Assembly (NCBI RefSeq): GCF_900116645.1
Contig: NZ_FPBO01000002.1
Span: 378,492 to 442,491, forward strand
Direction: 5' to 3'
Source: Pseudoduganella namucuonensis
GTDB taxonomy: Bacteria; Pseudomonadota; Gammaproteobacteria; Burkholderiales; Burkholderiaceae_D
Length of the DNA stretch: 64,000 bases
Below are positions 8,882 to 17,355 of this stretch, piece by piece (within the stretch, counting starts at the first letter, position 1; the number at the start of each line of letters is the position of its first letter). A model generated the notes under the pieces. It did no database searches. It was not told the DNA's origin and saw only the letters and a program-made list of their open reading frames with translations. The translations under genes were made by a program, and so were the position numbers.

Positions 8882-9685
8882 TTAGGCGGCTTTCTGGGCC
8901 GGGCGGCCCTGGCGGTGGTACAGGAACTCGAGCACGCTGGTGCGGTACTCGATGTACAGCGGGTCCTGCGCCAGCTCCAGCCGGTCGCGCGGACGCGCCA
9001 GGCGCACGTTGACGATGTCGCCGATGGTCGCCGCCGGGCCGTTGGTCATCATCACGATGCGGTCCGACAGCAGCACCGCCTCGTCCACGTCGTGCGTCAC
9101 CATCACCGTGGTGGCGCCGGTGGCGGCCACGATGCGCAGCAGCTCGTCCTGCAGGTGGGCGCGGGTCAAGGCGTCCAGCGCGCCGAAGGGCTCGTCCATC
9201 AACAACACCTTAGGCTCCATCGACAGCGCCCGGGCGATGCCCACGCGCTGCTTCATGCCGCCCGAGATCTCGTGCGGCCGCTTCTGCGCCGCCGCCGTCA
9301 GGTTGACCAGCGCCAGCGCCGCCATGGTGCGCTCCTGCATCTGCTTGCCCGTCTCCTTGCCGCCGAAGACGCGCTCCACCGCCAGGTAGATGTTCTCGTA
9401 GCAGGTCAGCCACGGCAGCAGCGAGTGGTTCTGGAACACCACCGCGCGCTCCGGCGACGGGCCGGCGATCTCGCGGCCGTTGCACAGCAGGACGCCGTGG
9501 GTGGCCGTGGTGAGCCCGGCGATCAGGTTCAGCAGGGTGGACTTGCCGCAGCCCGAGTGGCCGATCAGGGTGATGAACTCGCCCTGCTGCACCGTCAGGT
9601 TGACGTCGGCCAGCGCGTGGAACTGCCCCTTCTTGGTGTTGAACACCATCTCGGCATGGCTGATTTCGATGAATTTCGCGCTCAT
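8882..9685 (-). CDS. nrtD: nitrate-type ABC transporter ATP-binding protein
   Basis: This 267-residue ATPase would power the NrtAB importer. All ABC landmarks are present: Walker A GHSGCGKST (about residue 43), Q-loop VVFQNHSLLPW, signature ISGGMKQRVGIARAL, Walker B VLLMDEPFGALD and H-loop VTHDVDEA. It belongs to the nitrate/sulfonate/taurine subgroup. It is the last gene of nrtA-nrtB-nrtD, starting one base after the permease stop, so translation is probably coupled. No NrtC-type fused solute-binding domain is present. Nitrate rather than sulfonate is inferred from the neighbouring binding protein. Confidence 0.88.
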   Translation of the reverse strand: MSAKFIEISHAEMVFNTKKGQFHALADVNLTVQQGEFITLIGHSGCGKSTLLNLIAGLTTATHGVLLCNGREIAGPSPERAVVFQNHSLLPWLTCYENIYLAVERVFGGKETGKQMQERTMAALALVNLTAAAQKRPHEISGGMKQRVGIARALSMEPKVLLMDEPFGALDALTRAHLQDELLRIVAATGATTVMVTHDVDEAVLLSDRIVMMTNGPAATIGDIVNVRLARPRDRLELAQDPLYIEYRTSVLEFLYHRQGRPAQKAA

Positions 9686-9686
9686 A

Positions 9687-10598
9687 TCAGTTCTCCACTT
9701 GTTCGTAGGTGAAGGCCTTGGCCAGCGAGACCAGCGCCAGTTCCAGCAGCAGGCCGACGATGCCGATCACGCCGATGGCGATCAGGATGTGCGGCACGTT
9801 CAGGTTGTTCCATTCGTCCCAGACCCAGAAGCCGATGCCCACGCCGCCGGTCAGCATCTCGGCCGCGACGATCACCAGCCAGGCGGTGCCGATGGCCAGG
9901 CGCACGCCGGTCAGCATGTAGGGCAGCACGGACGGCAGCAGGATCTTGGTGAAGATCTTCCACTCCGACAGGCTCAATACCCGCGCCACGTTCATGTAGT
10001 CCTGCGGCACGCGCTGCACGCCGACGGCGGTGTTGATGATCATCGGCCAGATCGAGCAGATGAAGATGGACCAGATCGCGGCCGGGTCGGCGGCCTTGAA
10101 CACCAACAGGCCGATCGGCAGCCAGGCCAGCGGCGAAACCGGCTTGAGCAGGCTGATGATGGGGCTGAACATGCCGAACATGAACTTGAAGCGGCCGATC
10201 ACGAAGCCCAGCGGGATGCCGACGGCGGCCGCCAGGCCGAAGCCCAGCGCCACGCGCTTGAGCGAGGCGTACACGTTCCAGCCTATGCCCTGGTCGTTCG
10301 GGCCCTTGCGGTAGAACGGGTCGGAGAACAGGTGCACCGCCTCCTTCCAGGTTTCGAACGGACCCGGGAAGCCCTCGGTGCGCGAGGCCATCACCTGCCA
10401 CACCAGCACCAGCATGGCGATGCCCAGCAGCGGCGGCAGGAACTTCATGACGTACGGCCGCATGCGCGCGCTCCCCGAGGCAAGATTGACGCCCTTGGCC
10501 GCCAGGCGCTCGGTGCGCGCCGGCCGTTCCAGGGGGACCACGTTGGCCGCCGGCGCTCCGGGCGCGGGGGCGGCGATGTTTTCCAGCACTGCGCTCAT
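9687..10598 (-). CDS. nrtB: nitrate-type ABC transporter permease
   Basis: This 303-residue inner-membrane permease of the binding-protein-dependent family has a long cytoplasmic N-terminus (about 70 residues, Ala/Pro-rich) before the first membrane segment (LPPLLGIAMLVLVWQVMA). The EAA-like cytoplasmic loop and a LAIGTAWLVIVAAEMLTGG segment near residue 240 are typical of NrtB, which belongs to the NrtB/SsuC/TauC group. It lies between the binding protein and ATPase genes with gaps of 9 bases and 1 base, clearly one operon. Confidence 0.88.
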   Translation of the reverse strand: MSAVLENIAAPAPGAPAANVVPLERPARTERLAAKGVNLASGSARMRPYVMKFLPPLLGIAMLVLVWQVMASRTEGFPGPFETWKEAVHLFSDPFYRKGPNDQGIGWNVYASLKRVALGFGLAAAVGIPLGFVIGRFKFMFGMFSPIISLLKPVSPLAWLPIGLLVFKAADPAAIWSIFICSIWPMIINTAVGVQRVPQDYMNVARVLSLSEWKIFTKILLPSVLPYMLTGVRLAIGTAWLVIVAAEMLTGGVGIGFWVWDEWNNLNVPHILIAIGVIGIVGLLLELALVSLAKAFTYEQVEN

Positions 10599-10607
10599 AT
10601 TCTCTCC

Positions 10608-11840
10608 TTACGCTTTGATCTTGAACGAGTCGGCGTACGCCTTCGGATTCTTGCCGTCCCAGGTGGTGCCGTCGATCATCTTCACGGTGCGCATCGGCGA
10701 CTTCGGCACGCTGACCTTGGCCATCGCGGCGGCGTCCTTGTAGACGTCGACCTGGTTGATCTGCGTGGCCACGGCCAGGTAGTCCGGCTCGCTCTTCAGC
10801 AGACCCCAGCGCTTTTGCTGCGTCAGGAACCACATGCCGTCCGACAGGTACGGATAGTTGACCGAGCCGTCGTTGAAGAACTTCATCGAGTTCGGATCGT
10901 CCCAGGTCTTGCCCAGGCCATTCTGGTAGCGGCCCAGGATGCGCTGGTTGATCGCGTCCACGGTGGTGTTGACGTAGGACTTGTCGGCGATGGTTTCGGC
11001 CATCTTCATCTTGTTCGACAGCGAGGCGTCGATCCAGCGGCTGGCGTCCAGGATGGCGGCGGTCAGCGCGCGCGCGGTGTTCGGGTACTTCTTCACCCAC
11101 TCGGCGCTGGTGCCCAGCACCTTCTCCGGGTGGTCGCGCCAGATGTCCTGGGTGGTGGTGGCGGTGATGCCGATGTTGTCGATGATGGCCCGGTGGTTCC
11201 ACGGTTCGCCCACGCAGAAGCCATCCATGTTGCCGATGCGCATGTTGGCCACCATCTGCGGCGGCGGCACGGTGATCACCTTGGCGTCCTTCATCGGGTT
11301 GATGCCGTAGCTGGCCAGCCAGTAGTACAGCCACATGGCGTGGGTGCCGGTGGGGAAGGTCTGGGCGAAGGTGTATTCGCGCGGGTCGGTCTTCATCAGC
11401 TTGGCCAGCGAGGCGCCGTCCACCGCGCCCTTGTCGGCCACCTTCTTCGACAGCGTGATGGCCTGGCCGTTGTGGTTCAGGTTCATCAGCACCGCCATGT
11501 CCTTCTTCGGACCGCCCGCGCCCAGGTGCACGCCGTAGATCAGGCCGTACAGCACGTGGGCCGCGTCCAATTCGCCGTTCACCAGTTTGTCGCGCACGCC
11601 GGGCCAGGAGGCCTCCTTGCTCGGCACGATCTTGATGCCATACTTCTTGTCGAAGCCCAGCACCGAGGCCATGACGACGGAAGCGCAGTCGGTCAGCGGA
11701 ATGAAGCCGACCTTGACCTCCTCCTTCTCCGGCTTGTCGGAACCGGCGGCCCATGCTCCCTGGGTCGCGAGTCCGGTGATGGCAGTGGCGGCGCCGGCCT
11801 TGATCAAGGCGCGGCGGGTGAGAGTGAATTTATTGTCCAT
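10608..11840 (-). CDS. nrtA: nitrate ABC transporter substrate-binding protein (NrtA/CmpA family)
   Basis: This 410-residue periplasmic binding protein starts with a twin-arginine signal (LTRRALIKAGAATAITGLA), so it is probably exported folded by the Tat route. The mature protein shows NrtA-family features: KVGFIPLTDCASVVMASVLGF, GELDAAHVLYGLIYGVHLG, NHNGQAITLS and VGEPWNHRAI. Nitrate or nitrite is the expected ligand; bicarbonate (CmpA) is the main alternative. It is the first gene of the operon, preceded by a strong sigma-54 promoter (11891-11906) and an upstream NtrC-like site. That supports nitrogen-controlled nitrate uptake. Confidence 0.9.
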   Translation of the reverse strand: MDNKFTLTRRALIKAGAATAITGLATQGAWAAGSDKPEKEEVKVGFIPLTDCASVVMASVLGFDKKYGIKIVPSKEASWPGVRDKLVNGELDAAHVLYGLIYGVHLGAGGPKKDMAVLMNLNHNGQAITLSKKVADKGAVDGASLAKLMKTDPREYTFAQTFPTGTHAMWLYYWLASYGINPMKDAKVITVPPPQMVANMRIGNMDGFCVGEPWNHRAIIDNIGITATTTQDIWRDHPEKVLGTSAEWVKKYPNTARALTAAILDASRWIDASLSNKMKMAETIADKSYVNTTVDAINQRILGRYQNGLGKTWDDPNSMKFFNDGSVNYPYLSDGMWFLTQQKRWGLLKSEPDYLAVATQINQVDVYKDAAAMAKVSVPKSPMRTVKMIDGTTWDGKNPKAYADSFKIKA

Positions 11841-11890
11841 CTAGGTCCCCGTAGCGTATGACAGGCGGGTGCCTGCCCTGCCACTAGCTT

Positions 11891-11906
11891 TGCAATAGCT
11901 GTGCCA
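11891..11906 (-). promoter_or_regulatory. sigma-54 (RpoN) promoter of the nrt operon
   Basis: On the minus strand the sequence reads TGGCAC-AGCTA-TTGCA, an essentially perfect -24/-12 element with the correct spacing. It sits about 50 bases upstream of the nrtA ATG (11840), giving a predicted start near 11880 and a leader of about 40 bases. Sigma-54 control of nitrate assimilation is established in several proteobacteria; here it is read from the sequence. Confidence 0.85.
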
Positions 11907-12053
11907 GGTCCCGTGCACCACGATAAAACGCGTGGAAAAAGAGCGCCGAAACAACCGTTTTTCACTCTGTAAACACGCCGGGGGGCGGGCCGCGCGGGCC
12001 GGCCGCGGCGCGAAAGTTCGTTCATGAGCGCAAGCGCGGCAACAACTATTTTC

Positions 12054-12070
12054 GGCACCGGAGTTGTGCA
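12054..12070. promoter_or_regulatory. NtrC-like enhancer site upstream of nrtA
   Basis: The dyad GCAC-N7-GTGC (12055-12069) matches the core spacing of NtrC sites. One half-site (TTGCAC on the minus strand) is near consensus; the other is weaker. It lies about 165 bases upstream of the sigma-54 promoter, a normal enhancer distance. Confidence 0.55.
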
Positions 12071-12132
12071 ACGCACCAAGACCTCGCACGGCGCGCCCGC
12101 GTGGATCAAAGAGGTGCGTTTTTCGAGGGTCG

Positions 12133-12172
12133 CCGGGCCATACGGCCCATACCTATAGGCCGTATGGCCCGG
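12133..12172. terminator. 15-base perfect inverted repeat at the 3' end of a LysR gene
   Basis: The arms CCGGGCCATACGGCC (12133-12147) and its exact complement (12158-12172) surround a 10-base loop. The right arm encodes the last residues of the LysR gene (ending GPYGL) and the stop lies in the loop. On the minus strand this would form a very stable RNA hairpin right at the gene end, shielding the nrtA regulatory region from read-through. No U tract follows, so it may be a Rho-assisted or purely protective structure. Confidence 0.6.
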
Positions 12173-13070
12173 TTTGCAGGTTGGGCTCGGCGCGCAGGCG
12201 CTCCACCATGAGGTCGACGAAGCTGCGGATGCGGGGCGATCCCTGGCGGCTGTCCCGGTGCACGATGTTGACCGGCACGCCGGGCGTGGCGTAGTCCTCC
12301 AGCACCTCCCGCAGCTCGCCCGAGGCGAGCAGCGGGGCGGCCTGGTAGGACAGCAGCCGCGCCACGCCGAAGCCGTCGCGCAGCGCCTCGATGGCGGCGT
12401 CGTTGCTGTTGACGGTCAGGCGCGGCTTGAGGCGCAGGGCCTGCGCGCGGCCGTCGCGCGTGAAGCGCCAGTCCGGCGGCGCGCTGGAGCCGGTGGAACT
12501 GACGATGGTGTGCGCGGCCAGGTCGCGCGGCGTGCGCGGCGCGCCGTGCCGCTCCAGGTAGGCGGGCGAGGCGCAGATCACGCGCCGCACCCGTCCCACG
12601 GGCACGGCGCGCAGGCTGGAATCGGGCAGCTCGCCGATGCGCACGCCCACGTCCAGCCCCTCCTCCATCAGGTTCGTCACGCGGTCCACGAACATGGCGT
12701 TCACCTCCATGTGCGGGTAGCGCCGCAGGTAGTCGACGATGCCGGGCGTGACGTAGATGCGGCCGAACAGCACCGGCGCCGTCACCGCCAGGTGGCCGCG
12801 CGGCGCGGCGTTGCTGCCGGCGGCCGCCTCGTCGGCCTCGTCGATCTCGGCGATGATGCGGCGCGCGTCGTCCAGGTAGCGCTGGCCCGCCTCCGTCACG
12901 CGCACATGGCGCGTGGTGCGCTCCAGCAGGCGCACGCCGAGGCGGGCCTCCAGCGCGGCGATGGCGCGCGTGACGGCGGGCGGCGACATGCCCAGGCGGC
13001 GCGCGCCGCCGGCGAAGCTCTGTTCCTCGCCGACGGCGGCGAACACGGTCATCAGGTGCAAACGGTCCAT
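12153..13070 (-). CDS. LysR-family transcriptional regulator (distal of tandem pair)
   Basis: This 305-residue LysR regulator has an N-terminal winged helix (MDRLHLMTVFAAVGEEQSFAG, then LGMSPPAVTRAIAALEARLGV, residues 1-60) and a C-terminal effector-binding fold (about 90-300). The start at 13070 is chosen because it begins the conserved HTH, although the frame stays open upstream. It follows another LysR gene with a 2-base gap, so the two are co-transcribed. It belongs to the DhcR/YafC-like subgroup by eye. The divergent dehydrogenase at 14090 is the natural target of the pair. Confidence 0.88.
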   Translation of the reverse strand: MDRLHLMTVFAAVGEEQSFAGGARRLGMSPPAVTRAIAALEARLGVRLLERTTRHVRVTEAGQRYLDDARRIIAEIDEADEAAAGSNAAPRGHLAVTAPVLFGRIYVTPGIVDYLRRYPHMEVNAMFVDRVTNLMEEGLDVGVRIGELPDSSLRAVPVGRVRRVICASPAYLERHGAPRTPRDLAAHTIVSSTGSSAPPDWRFTRDGRAQALRLKPRLTVNSNDAAIEALRDGFGVARLLSYQAAPLLASGELREVLEDYATPGVPVNIVHRDSRQGSPRIRSFVDLMVERLRAEPNLQTGPYGL

Positions 13071-13072
13071 GG

Positions 13073-13984
13073 TCAGCCTCCCCGCCCGCGGAACATGCCC
13101 GGCGCGCGCTCGGACGCGTAGTCGATGAACTGGCGCACGCGTTGCGGCATCTGGGTGCGCTGCTGGTAATACATATAGACGCCGCCGTGCAGCGCCGCCG
13201 TTTCCGGCAGCAGGTGGAGCAAACGGCCCGCGTCCAGTTCCGGGTCCGCCATGTAGCTGACCAGCTGCCCGATCGCCATGCCCGAGAGCACGGCGCAGGC
13301 CTCCGCCTCTGCGGTGTTGAAGCTGGCCACGGCCGGGATGTCGAGGTAGACGGTGGCGCCGTCCACGCTCAGCTCCCAGGGCGTCATGCGGCCCGTGTTG
13401 GGCTGGCGGAAGCCGGTGCAACGGTGCTTGCGCAGCTCGTCCACGCCGCGCGGCGCGCCGTGTCGCGCCACGTAGGCCGGCGCCGCGCACACCAGCAGCC
13501 ACAGGTCGCCGATGCGGCGCGACACCAGGTTGCGCTCGGGCGGATTGCCGCCCCGGAAGCCGACGTCGATGCGGGCCTCCACAAGGTCGGTGAACTGGTC
13601 CTCCAGCAGCAGGTCGAAATGCACGCCGGGATGCAGCGCCTGGAAGTCGCGGATCAGGGGCACCACCATGTGGTTGCCGAAGGAGGTGGGCGCGGCGATG
13701 CGGATCGTGCCGTCCATGTCCCGGCGGCTGTCGCGCACCTGGTCCAGCGCCTCGTCCAGCAGGCGCAGGCCGGGGCTGGCCAGCTCGTGGAGGCGCTCGC
13801 CCTCCCGCGTCAGGGTCAGGCTGCGCGTGGTGCGGTGGAACAGGCGCACGCCCAGGTGCTCCTCCAGCTGGCGTATCGCCTTGCTGACGGCCTGCGGCGA
13901 CAGGCCGGCCTCCACGGCCGCCCGGCTGAAGCTGCCGGCGCGCACGACGCCGGTGAATAAGGTGATGACACGCGCTTTGTCCAT
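13073..13984 (-). CDS. LysR-family transcriptional regulator (proximal of tandem pair)
   Basis: This 303-residue LysR protein has its HTH at residues 1-60 (ITLFTGVVRAGSFSRAA, SPQAVSKAIRQLEEHLGVRLFHRTTR) and a substrate-binding domain beyond residue 90. Its start faces the short-chain dehydrogenase start across 105 bases, the usual layout in which a LysR activator controls the divergent gene. It is about as related to its downstream neighbour as any two members of the subgroup, so I do not see a recent duplication. The ligand is unknown. Confidence 0.88.
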   Translation of the reverse strand: MDKARVITLFTGVVRAGSFSRAAVEAGLSPQAVSKAIRQLEEHLGVRLFHRTTRSLTLTREGERLHELASPGLRLLDEALDQVRDSRRDMDGTIRIAAPTSFGNHMVVPLIRDFQALHPGVHFDLLLEDQFTDLVEARIDVGFRGGNPPERNLVSRRIGDLWLLVCAAPAYVARHGAPRGVDELRKHRCTGFRQPNTGRMTPWELSVDGATVYLDIPAVASFNTAEAEACAVLSGMAIGQLVSYMADPELDAGRLLHLLPETAALHGGVYMYYQQRTQMPQRVRQFIDYASERAPGMFRGRGG

Positions 13985-14089
13985 TTACAACCCGTGGATG
14001 AAAATCAAACAGCTTTCCGCTATCTAGTGTAGCACCGCCGGCCGGCCTACACTGGCCTCCATCAACCCACCACCCTCGAGGAGAACAGC

Positions 14090-14941
14090 ATGTCCAAAGT
14101 ATGGTTCATTACCGGCGCGTCCCGCGGCTTCGGTGTCCTGATGGCGAAGGACGCGCTGGCGCGCGGCGACAGCGTGGTCGCCACCGCCCGCGATCCGCAA
14201 GCCGTCGTCGCGGCGCTGGGCGCCCATCCCAACTTGCTGGCGCTGCGCCTGGACGTGACGCTGGAGGCGGCGTCGGTGCTGGCGGCGCGCCAGGCCGTGG
14301 AGCGCTTCGGCCGCATCGACGTGCTGGTCAACAACGCCGGCTACGGCCTGCTGGCGGCCGTCGAGGAGGCCAGCGACGCCGAGGTGCGCGCGCAGTACGA
14401 CACCAACGTGTTCGGCCTGCTGAACGTGACGCGCGCGGTGCTGCCGTTCATGCGCGCGCGGGGGAGCGGCCACATCGTCAACATCTCGTCGGTGGGCGGC
14501 TACAAGTCCTACCCGGGCTGGGCCGTGTACGGCTCGACCAAGTTCGCGGTGGAGGGCATCACGGCCGGGCTGGCGGCGGAACTGGCGCCGCTGGGCATCC
14601 GCGCCACGTCGGTGCAGCCGGGCTTCTTCCGCACCGACTTCCTGGACGGCTCGTCGATGCGCGACGCCGCCCGGCCCATCGCCGCCTACGCGCCAACGGT
14701 GGGCGCGATGCGCGAACTGGTGGCCGGCGTGAACCACAGGCAGCCGGGCGACCCGCGAAAGCTGTCGCGCGCGATCCTGCGGCTGGTGGACAGCGCCAAC
14801 CCGCCCGCGCGCCTGCCGCTGGGCACGGACGCGGTGGCCGCGCTGCGCGAGACGCAGGCCGTCGTGGCGGGGGAGCTGGCCGAATGGCTGCAGGTGGCCG
14901 AATCGACCGACCATGACGACACGGCGCCGCTGGCGGCGTAA
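14090..14941 (+). CDS. short-chain dehydrogenase/reductase
   Basis: This 283-residue classical SDR should be NAD(P)-dependent and cytosolic. The cofactor motif TGASRGFG (about residues 8-15), the structural NNAGYG (about 81-86), the catalytic Ser in ISSVGG and the Tyr-Lys pair in YGSTK (about 148-152) are all present. The sequence style matches the SDR group used on small carbonyls or steroid-like compounds, but the substrate cannot be assigned. It is divergent from two LysR genes. A family A repeat follows 29 bases after its stop. Confidence 0.9.
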   Translation: MSKVWFITGASRGFGVLMAKDALARGDSVVATARDPQAVVAALGAHPNLLALRLDVTLEAASVLAARQAVERFGRIDVLVNNAGYGLLAAVEEASDAEVRAQYDTNVFGLLNVTRAVLPFMRARGSGHIVNISSVGGYKSYPGWAVYGSTKFAVEGITAGLAAELAPLGIRATSVQPGFFRTDFLDGSSMRDAARPIAAYAPTVGAMRELVAGVNHRQPGDPRKLSRAILRLVDSANPPARLPLGTDAVAALRETQAVVAGELAEWLQVAESTDHDDTAPLAA

Positions 14942-14970
14942 CCAGGGCCGCGGGCCCGCGCCCCGTTCCA

Positions 14971-15022
14971 TAGGGCGGAGTAAGCGCGGCGACGCCGCGC
15001 GCAGTCCGCCGGCCGCGCTACG
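14971..15022. repeat. family A repeat, partial copy
   Basis: TAGGGCGGAGTAAGC (14971-14985), a GC-rich spacer, then GCGCAGTCCGCC (14999-15010) reproduce the left half of the element at 2619-2708. The right end (CGCGCTACG) contains the TAG stop of the minus-strand ion channel gene (15018-15020). It lies between the converging dehydrogenase and ion channel genes. Confidence 0.75.
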
Positions 15023-15935
15023 TGGCGGCCGGCGGCGGCACCGGGGCCACGGCGGTGGCGGGCAGCGCGCCGCCGCAATCCTTGCAGTAGCGCGCCAGCT
15101 GCTCGTGGCCCGTGGTGCCGCAGGCCGGGCAGTCGCGGCGCGGCGCGTAGCCGGCGCTGCGCTGGTGCGAGATCTCCGAGCTGATGATGCCGGTGGGCAC
15201 CGCCAGGATGCCCCAGCCCAGCAGCATCATCATGGACGCCACGGTGCGGCCCAGGTCCGTCTTCGGCACCAGGTCGCCGAAGCCGACGGTGGTGACTGTG
15301 CTGATGGCCCAGTAGACGGCGGTGGGGATGCTGGTGTAGCCGTGCCGCGGCCCCTCCACCACGTACATCACCGTTCCCAGCAGGAACACGATCATCATCA
15401 CCACCGACAGGAACACCAGGATCTTGCGGCGGCTGGCCATCAGCGCGCGGCCCAGCATGCTGTACTCCTCGATGTACAGCGTCAGCTTGAGGATCCGGAA
15501 CATGCGCAGCAGGCGCAGGATGCGGATGCCCATCAGCACGTGCGCGGCCGGCAGCACCAGCGACACGTAGCTGGGCAGGATGGCCATCAGGTCGATCACG
15601 CCGAAGAAGCTGCGCGCGTAGCGCACCGGGCGCTTCACGCACAGCAGGCGCCCCACGTATTCGATGGAGAACAGCAGGGTGAAGAACCACTCGGCGGCCT
15701 GCAGGTAGGGGCCGTATGCGCGCGCCACGGGCGCCACGCTGGTCAACACCACCACCAGCGCGCTGAGCACGATGGCGCCGATCAGCACCAGGTCGAAGCT
15801 GCGGCCGGCCGGCGTGTCGGACTCGAAGATGACGGCGTACAGGCGCGCGCGCCAGCCGCCGTCCGGCTTGCCGTAGCGCTGATGGGGATCGGCCGAGGCG
15901 CCGGGCGGCGCGGGGGCGTGGGAAGGGTTGCTCAT
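15018..15935 (-). CDS. voltage-gated-type potassium channel with C-terminal zinc ribbon
   Basis: This 305-residue, six-transmembrane ion channel has an S4-like voltage-sensor helix (RILRLLRMFRILKLTLY) and a pore with the selectivity sequence TVGFGD, so potassium selectivity is expected. After S6 the cytoplasmic tail carries a zinc-ribbon-like CPAC-x12-CKDC motif, which is unusual for bacterial Kv channels. The start at 15935 (MSNPSHAP) is preferred; an upstream GTG or ATG would add 12 unlikely residues, and the ribosome site is weak for either. The C-terminus ends in a Pro/Ala-rich stretch at the family A repeat. Confidence 0.85.
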   Translation of the reverse strand: MSNPSHAPAPPGASADPHQRYGKPDGGWRARLYAVIFESDTPAGRSFDLVLIGAIVLSALVVVLTSVAPVARAYGPYLQAAEWFFTLLFSIEYVGRLLCVKRPVRYARSFFGVIDLMAILPSYVSLVLPAAHVLMGIRILRLLRMFRILKLTLYIEEYSMLGRALMASRRKILVFLSVVMMIVFLLGTVMYVVEGPRHGYTSIPTAVYWAISTVTTVGFGDLVPKTDLGRTVASMMMLLGWGILAVPTGIISSEISHQRSAGYAPRRDCPACGTTGHEQLARYCKDCGGALPATAVAPVPPPAAT

Positions 15936-15996
15936 CGCGCCATGATAGCGCGTCCGCCCGCCGCGGCGCACGCGGTTTCAGTACGGTTCACGCCGC

Positions 15997-16013
15997 TTGG
16001 GGTCTGACCCCAA
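15997..16013. repeat. family B palindrome
   Basis: TTGGGGTCTGACCCCAA is a perfect inverted repeat around a single central base. It lies between the ion channel start and the end of the next minus-strand gene, followed by GCTGACGCCGC as in the copy at 50672. Confidence 0.75.
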
Positions 16014-16030
16014 ACTGTTGCTGACGCCGC

Positions 16031-17287
16031 TTACCGGCGCGCCTGGCGCTCGGCGGCGGGCGGCGGGGCCAGCAGGTCGGCGCGCGGGTGGGTCCAGGCG
16101 GGGACGCCGGCCGGGCAGGCGCGTCCGCCCGTTCCCGCCAGGTCCATGGTGGAGAAGTTGCCGCGCGGCGTGGTGGCGAAGCGCAGGTCGGTGATGGCGC
16201 CGCCCTCCAGCGCCGGCGCGCGGCCGAAACGCAGCCAGTCGTCGATCCAGCAGTTCTCCCGCCGCAGGCGGCGCAGTCCGGACAGGCTGCCTTCCACTTC
16301 CCTGTACAGCAGCACGCCGGCGCCGGCGGCTGCGGGCCGCCCCGGGTCGGCCAGGCCGGCGGGACAGCGCGACGGCGGCACCACGTCCGGCGCCAGGCTC
16401 ACCAGCCCGCGCCGCAGCCGGTAGCGGTCCGCCGCCTCGTCGCTCTCGACCGACACGAAGATCCAGCACAGCGGCTGCGCCGGGAAGGCCGTCATCGCCA
16501 CGTCCAGCAGCCGGGCCCGGGGATCGATAGGGGCCAGCGCGGCCCGCACCCGCTGCGCGCCGGCGGCCGACGCCGCGCCCTGCCCCGCCACGAAGGCCGC
16601 GCTGGCCGCCAGCGCGAGCGCCATCGCCCAGCGGCTGTGCGCCCAGAAGCGGCGCAGCGCGGCCAGCCCCAGGCCCAGCGCGAGCAGCGCGCCGAACGAG
16701 ACGGGCGACAGGAACTGCTTGTGCAGGAAGTAGCCCAGCGCCCCGGCCAGGCAGGCCATCAGCAGCCAGCGCGCGGGCCGCCACGGCACCGCCATGATCA
16801 GGGGCACGCCGAAGGCCACCCAGAACACGGGTTCGATGATGAACACCATGTCGCCATAGAACCAGCGCCCGTCGAACGGGTAGAACGGGTGGACGCCATA
16901 GGAATTGAGGAAGTCCATGCCCAGGTGCAGGGCGAAGCCCAGCGCCACGGACGCGGCCAGGCCGGCGCGCGCCCGCCCGCTGCGTTGAAGCAGCGCGCGC
17001 GCGTTCGGCCACAACAGCCATAGCAGCGCCAGCAACAGCAGCGCCTGCGGCAATGCGTACAGCAGGGTGTGCGTGTGGCCGCGGTGGTGCAGCAGATAGC
17101 CCAGGGGCTCGGGCAGCAGGCCGGTGAGGAACAGATCCAGGTCGGGGAAGTTGCTGGCCAGCGCGCAGGCGGTGAGCAGCAGGCGGTGCCGCGTGCGCTG
17201 GCCGGCCTCGTCCGGCTCCGGCGCCAGGCTGCGCTGCACCAGTTCCCCCACGCCGAGGCCGATGACGGTGTGTGTGATGTTGTCCAT
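16031..17287 (-). CDS. YdjM-like membrane-bound metal-dependent hydrolase
   Basis: This 418-residue integral membrane protein opens with MDNITHTVIGLGVGEL, followed by a second conserved stretch with HHRGHTHTLLYALP and LHLGMDFLNSYGVHPFYPFDGRW. The repeated His and Asp residues define the YdjM/DUF457 family, annotated as putative metal-dependent hydrolases of unknown substrate. At least five hydrophobic segments occupy the first 230 residues. The last 180 residues form a soluble domain. It is an isolated gene; function beyond membrane location is not known. Confidence 0.8.
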   Translation of the reverse strand: MDNITHTVIGLGVGELVQRSLAPEPDEAGQRTRHRLLLTACALASNFPDLDLFLTGLLPEPLGYLLHHRGHTHTLLYALPQALLLLALLWLLWPNARALLQRSGRARAGLAASVALGFALHLGMDFLNSYGVHPFYPFDGRWFYGDMVFIIEPVFWVAFGVPLIMAVPWRPARWLLMACLAGALGYFLHKQFLSPVSFGALLALGLGLAALRRFWAHSRWAMALALAASAAFVAGQGAASAAGAQRVRAALAPIDPRARLLDVAMTAFPAQPLCWIFVSVESDEAADRYRLRRGLVSLAPDVVPPSRCPAGLADPGRPAAAGAGVLLYREVEGSLSGLRRLRRENCWIDDWLRFGRAPALEGGAITDLRFATTPRGNFSTMDLAGTGGRACPAGVPAWTHPRADLLAPPPAAERQARR

Positions 17288-17355
17288 GCCCGGATACTAC
17301 GCGAACCCGGGCATGGAGAGGGGCGCCGCCCCGACGCGGACGCCGCCCCCGGCCG

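Noticed and set aside
12153..13984. The two LysR genes as one fused gene
   Set aside because: An open frame connects them, but each has its own complete helix-turn-helix and start codon, with a stop at 13073-13075 between them in the other frame.
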